64,000 nucleotides of DNA from Nocardioides cavernae (lineage in GTDB: Bacteria > Actinomycetota > Actinomycetes > Propionibacteriales > Nocardioidaceae). The notes beneath the pieces were generated by a model, which had not been told where the DNA came from, searched no databases, and worked only from the letters and a program-made list of their open reading frames with translations. The stretch lies in assembly GCF_013410035.1 (NCBI RefSeq), contig NZ_JACCBW010000002.1:1116001-1180000 (forward strand). Direction: 5' to 3'. Made by a program: the position numbers and the translations under genes. Numbering within the stretch: the stretch's first letter is position 1; each line of letters starts with the position of its first letter. Positions 61,211 through 64,000 of this stretch are shown in pieces.

Positions 61211-61885
61211 ATGACGGAATCGCCCGACGAGGACTACCGCCGAGCCGCAGTCGACCTCCTCGGGGCGATCGCGTACGGCGAGCTCTCCGCCTTCGAGCGC
61301 CTCGTCGAGGACGCCAAGATGGCGCCCGGCATCGACGACAAGATCGCGATCGGGGCGATGGCGACGGCCGAGTTCGCGCACCTGCAGAAGCTCGTCGAGC
61401 GGCTCGAGCAGCTCGGGGCCGATCCCTACGAGGCGATGCAGGCCTTCCGCGACAGCTTCGACGGCTTCCACGCCCACACAGCGCCGTCGGACTACTACGA
61501 GGGCCTGATCAAGGCGTACGTCGGCGACGGCCTCGCCGCGGACTTCTACCGCGAGATCGCGGCCTACCTCGACGCCGAGACCCGCGAGGTGATCATCAGC
61601 TCGCTCGAGGACTCCGGGCAGACGGCCTTCATCGTCGAGCGGGTCCGCGCGGGCATCGCGGAGGACCACCGCCTCGGCGGCCGGCTCGCGCTCTGGGGCC
61701 GCCGGCTGATGGGAGAGGCACTCACGCAGGCGCAGCGCGTCGCGGGCGACCGCGACTCGCTCACCGCGCTGCTGGCCGGGGGCGTGGACCGCCCGGGCCT
61801 CGACCTCGCCGCCCTCGGGCGGATGTTCACCCGGCTCACCGAGCTGCACGCGGCCCGGATGGCCGAGCTCGGGCTCGAGGCCTGA
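61211..61885 (+). CDS. Ferritin-like fold protein (MiaE-like)
   Basis: 224 residues. Four-helix-bundle pattern with paired acidic and His residues: AIAYGELSAFERLVEDAKM, MATAEFAHLQKLVERLEQLG, DFYREIAAYLDAETREV and RLTELHAARMAEL. The E...ExxH spacing fits a diiron ferritin-like family annotated near MiaE (tRNA hydroxylase). Diiron function is likely, substrate unproven. The same gene (Rv3210c type) adjoins the DEAD helicase in M. tuberculosis. Confidence 0.85.
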   Translation: MTESPDEDYRRAAVDLLGAIAYGELSAFERLVEDAKMAPGIDDKIAIGAMATAEFAHLQKLVERLEQLGADPYEAMQAFRDSFDGFHAHTAPSDYYEGLIKAYVGDGLAADFYREIAAYLDAETREVIISSLEDSGQTAFIVERVRAGIAEDHRLGGRLALWGRRLMGEALTQAQRVAGDRDSLTALLAGGVDRPGLDLAALGRMFTRLTELHAARMAELGLEA

Positions 61886-61899
61886 GGCGAGCGCGTACG

Positions 61900-62214
61900 T
61901 CAGGCGTCGCGGTCGCGGCGTCCGGTGATCGTCGCGGCGACGACCACCAGCACGGCGGCCACCCCGACCTGCCAGGCGTGGCGCCACCAGTCCAGGCCGC
62001 GGCTGGTGTCGTAGCGGTCGCCGCCCGGGTAGGTGTCGGAGACCCCGAAGATCGCGAAGTAGAGCCAGTTGCCGACGAACGCGCCGACGATGCCGCACAC
62101 GACCGTCAGCCACAGCGGGATGTTGTCGCGCGAGCCCGGGGCGACCGCCTTGCCGAGGAAGCCGATGACGAGCCCGAGCAGGATCGTGACGATCACGGTC
62201 CAGATCAGGCCCAC
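61900..62214 (-). CDS. Small membrane protein of unknown function
   Basis: 104 residues from GTG 62214. Three hydrophobic segments: residues ~3-25 (GLIWTVIVTILLGLVIGFLG), 33-56 (PLWLTVVCGIVGAFVGNWLYF) and 80-98. The glycine-rich first two helices, with KAVAPGSRDNIP between, recall the GlsB/YeaQ/YmgE transglycosylase-associated family, though the third segment is extra. Role unknown. 40 bp downstream of DUF3107. Confidence 0.75.
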   Translation of the reverse strand: MGLIWTVIVTILLGLVIGFLGKAVAPGSRDNIPLWLTVVCGIVGAFVGNWLYFAIFGVSDTYPGGDRYDTSRGLDWWRHAWQVGVAAVLVVVAATITGRRDRDA

Positions 62215-62254
62215 GACGGGTGCTCCTCGGCGTTGCTGTGAGGTCGGGGACCGG

Positions 62255-62473
62255 TCAGCGGAAGCCGACGGTGCTGGAGGTGGGGGAGCCGAGCTCGACG
62301 TAGGCGATCTTGTCGGCCGGGACCACGACGGCGCGGCCCTTGGTGTCCTTCAGGTGCAGCACGCCGTTGCCGGCGAGCGCGTCGCCGAGCATCTTCTCGA
62401 CGTCCTCCGGCGTGCTGTCGGTCTCGAGGACCAGCTCGCGCTGGGCCTGCTGCACGCCGATCTTGACCTCCAC
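62255..62473 (-). CDS. DUF3107 family protein
   Basis: 72 residues from GTG 62473, with AAGGAG upstream. MEVKIGVQQAQRELVLETDS, EDVEKMLGDALAG and a final KIAYVELGSPTSSTVGFR are typical of DUF3107, a small actinobacterial ATP-binding-like protein (TB9.4/Rv3208A in M. tuberculosis, from memory). It lies between the TetR gene and a small membrane protein on the same strand. Function unknown. Confidence 0.92.
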   Translation of the reverse strand: MEVKIGVQQAQRELVLETDSTPEDVEKMLGDALAGNGVLHLKDTKGRAVVVPADKIAYVELGSPTSSTVGFR

Positions 62474-62531
62474 GGTGGTGCTCCTTGCTGGTCGTTCCTG
62501 CTGGTCAGGGATTCGGGTCGAGTGTGCCGGG

Positions 62532-63170
62532 TCAGTGGTCGTCGGTCATCGGGTAGCCCCGGATGCCGCGCCAGGCGAGGCCGGCGATGAGCGCGGCCGC
62601 GTCGTCCTGCGCGATGTCGCCACCGCCCGCGAGCCAGAACCTCGCCGACACCTGCGCCATTCCCACCAGGGACACCGCCAGCAGCTCCGAGGCCTGGTCG
62701 GGCAGGCCGGTGTCGGTGCGGATGACGTCGGCGATCATGGCCGCGCACTCGGTCGTGACCCGGTCGACGCGCTCGCGCACGTCGGGCTCGCTGGTGAGGT
62801 CGGACTCGAAGACCAGCCGGAACGCGCCCTCCTCGGACGCGACGTAGCTGTAGAACACCTTCATCGTCGCGGCGACGCGGTCCTTGTTGTCCGTGGTCGA
62901 CGCGAGGGCCTCGCGGCAGTTGTCGATGATCATGTCGCACGAGGCGTCGAGGAGCGCGAGGTAGAGGTCGAGCTTGCCCGGGAAGTGCTGGTAGAGCACG
63001 GGCTTGGACACGCCAGCCCGCTCGGCGATGTCGTCCATCGCGGCCGCGTGGTAGCCCTGCGCGACGAACACCTCGAGGGCCGACTCGAGCAGCTGGACGC
63101 GGCGCTCGCGCCGCGGCATCCGCCCACCGCGGGGTCGCGGGGCGTCGGGGTCCAGCTGGCCTGCAGTCAC
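62532..63170 (-). CDS. TetR family transcriptional regulator
   Basis: 212 residues from GTG 63170, with CAGGAG 6-7 nt upstream. N-terminal helix-turn-helix: LLESALEVFVAQGYHAAAMDDIAERAGVSKPVLYQHF in two overlapping blocks (residues ~28-65), followed by a ligand-binding helical domain. The Rv3208-type gene has the same place next to DUF3107. Target genes are unknown; it is divergent from the MoeZ gene across 156 bp, which may hold its operator. Confidence 0.92.
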   Translation of the reverse strand: MTAGQLDPDAPRPRGGRMPRRERRVQLLESALEVFVAQGYHAAAMDDIAERAGVSKPVLYQHFPGKLDLYLALLDASCDMIIDNCREALASTTDNKDRVAATMKVFYSYVASEEGAFRLVFESDLTSEPDVRERVDRVTTECAAMIADVIRTDTGLPDQASELLAVSLVGMAQVSARFWLAGGGDIAQDDAAALIAGLAWRGIRGYPMTDDH

Positions 63171-63326
63171 GTCGTACTCCTGGGTAGTCGGTCGCGCTGA
63201 GCCTAGCCGCCCGGCGCCTGCACGCCTCAGTCCGCATCTCGGGACGTCGTCGAGCCGCTCACCACCCCACGTGGAACATGGAGGACGTCGGTGCTGTTGC
63301 ACCCACACCCGAGTCAAGGAGAAGAC

Positions 63327-64000
63327 GTGTCGTTCGCACCCCTGGTGGAGCCCGCAGACGAGCTCACCGTCGACGAGGTACGCCGCTACAGCCGCCACCT
63401 GATCATCCCCGACGTGGGCATGGCGGGGCAGAAGCGCCTGAAGAACGCCAAGGTGCTGGTCATCGGCGCGGGCGGCCTGGGGTCCCCGGCCCTGCTCTAC
63501 CTGGCCGCCGCCGGCGTCGGGACGCTCGGCATCGCCGAGTTCGACGAGGTCGACGAGTCCAACCTGCAGCGCCAGATCATCCACGGCATGTCCGACATCG
63601 GCCGACCCAAGGCCGAGTCCGCGAAGGAGTCGATCGCCGAGGTCAACCCCTACGTCGAGGTGGTCGTGCACAACGAGCGCCTCGACAACGACAACGTCAT
63701 GGGGATCTTCGAGGGCTACGACCTCATCCTCGACGGCACCGACAACTTCGCGACCCGCTACATGGTCAACGACGCGGCCTACTTCCTCGGCATCCCCTAC
63801 GTGTGGGGGTCGATCTACCGCTTCGACGGCCAGGCGTCGGTCTTCGCGCCCACGATGGCCGACGACGCCCCCTGCTACCGCTGCCTCTACCCCGAGCCCC
63901 CGCCGCCGGGCATGGTCCCGAGCTGCGCCGAGGGCGGCGTGCTCGGCGTCCTGTGCGCGAGCATCGGCTCGATCCAGGTCAACGAGGCGATCAAGCTGCT
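63327..64000 (+). CDS. moeZ: MoeZ/MoeB-type adenylyltransferase (3' truncated)
   Basis: About 224 residues are visible from GTG 63327 (AAGGAGAA upstream); the gene runs off the window, so a C-terminal rhodanese domain cannot be seen. E1-like features: DEVRRYSRHLIIPDVGMAGQ, nucleotide loop VIGAGGLGSPALLYLAAAG, NLQRQIIH, DGTDNFATRYMVNDAAY, and zinc-ligand Cys in CYRCLYPEPP. It adenylates the C-terminus of sulfur-carrier proteins such as MoaD or CysO. Whether it is MoeB or MoeZ depends on the missing part. Confidence 0.9.
   Translation, partial: MSFAPLVEPADELTVDEVRRYSRHLIIPDVGMAGQKRLKNAKVLVIGAGGLGSPALLYLAAAGVGTLGIAEFDEVDESNLQRQIIHGMSDIGRPKAESAKESIAEVNPYVEVVVHNERLDNDNVMGIFEGYDLILDGTDNFATRYMVNDAAYFLGIPYVWGSIYRFDGQASVFAPTMADDAPCYRCLYPEPPPPGMVPSCAEGGVLGVLCASIGSIQVNEAIKL

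Overview
The window is very GC-rich, almost fully coding, and actinobacterial. The mtrA-mtrB-lpqB two-component operon, long-form hpf, a TatB/Mrp pair, DUF3499, DUF3107, DUF5302 and DUF5719 proteins, and a DUF222-HNH endonuclease with its characteristic dispersed repeats together point to Nocardioides or a close relative (Nocardioidaceae). That placement is inference from gene content, not a database match.

Layout. 0-5.7 kb: conserved block with the end of a membrane glycosyltransferase, a DUF5719 protein, an inactive-looking zincin, DUF3499, Trm112 and a SIS-domain protein. 5.8-12.9 kb: small accessory genes (secreted protein, GNAT, NTF2-like, cis-prenyltransferase, methyltransferase, DUF222-HNH endonuclease with repeats, isochorismatase-like hydrolase, lipoprotein, DUF808). 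13-25.4 kb: housekeeping block ahcY, mtrA-mtrB-lpqB, comF-like, a strongly structured untranslated segment, hpf, an orphan LuxR regulator, a YcaQ-like glycosylase and secA. From memory this follows the order of M. tuberculosis Rv3265c-Rv3240c. 25.4-30.5 kb: LysM protein, TatB, Mrp, and a soluble MgtE-N/CBS protein with a DUF1003 membrane partner. 30.7-38.3 kb: co-directional surface/secretion cluster with two exported EEP nucleases, a LicD-methyltransferase fusion, a small coiled-coil protein, a sulfotransferase-like protein and an exported PLD-like protein. 39-40.2 kb: acyl-CoA dehydrogenase. 40.2-49.7 kb: sugar or polyol uptake and catabolism locus (ROK repressor, ABC ATPase, two permeases, binding lipoprotein, two TIM-barrel isomerases, Gfo/Idh/MocA dehydrogenase). 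49.7-56.5 kb: mixed genes. 56.5-57.2 kb: a non-coding tandem duplication rich in hairpins. 57.2-64 kb: small enzymes, a ParA-like ATPase, a DEAD-box helicase, ferritin-like protein, DUF3107, TetR and MoeZ, again matching M. tuberculosis order (Rv3213c-Rv3206c).

Regulation. Many genes have a -10 element of the form TANNNT (sometimes CANNNT) ending 6-7 nt before the start codon, the signature of leaderless mRNAs. I used it to fix several starts. In front of mtrA and of the orphan LuxR gene, perfect inverted repeats of 13 and 16 bp enclose both the -10 and the start codon and look like operators. The most unusual signals are: a promoter-led segment of about 310 nt before hpf whose two ends pair perfectly over 15 bp (candidate structured RNA); the 365-bp tandem duplication at 56.5-57.2 kb, whose hairpin shows a compensatory base change between copies; and the EEP nuclease fused to an apparently dead phosphatase-like domain in the surface cluster.
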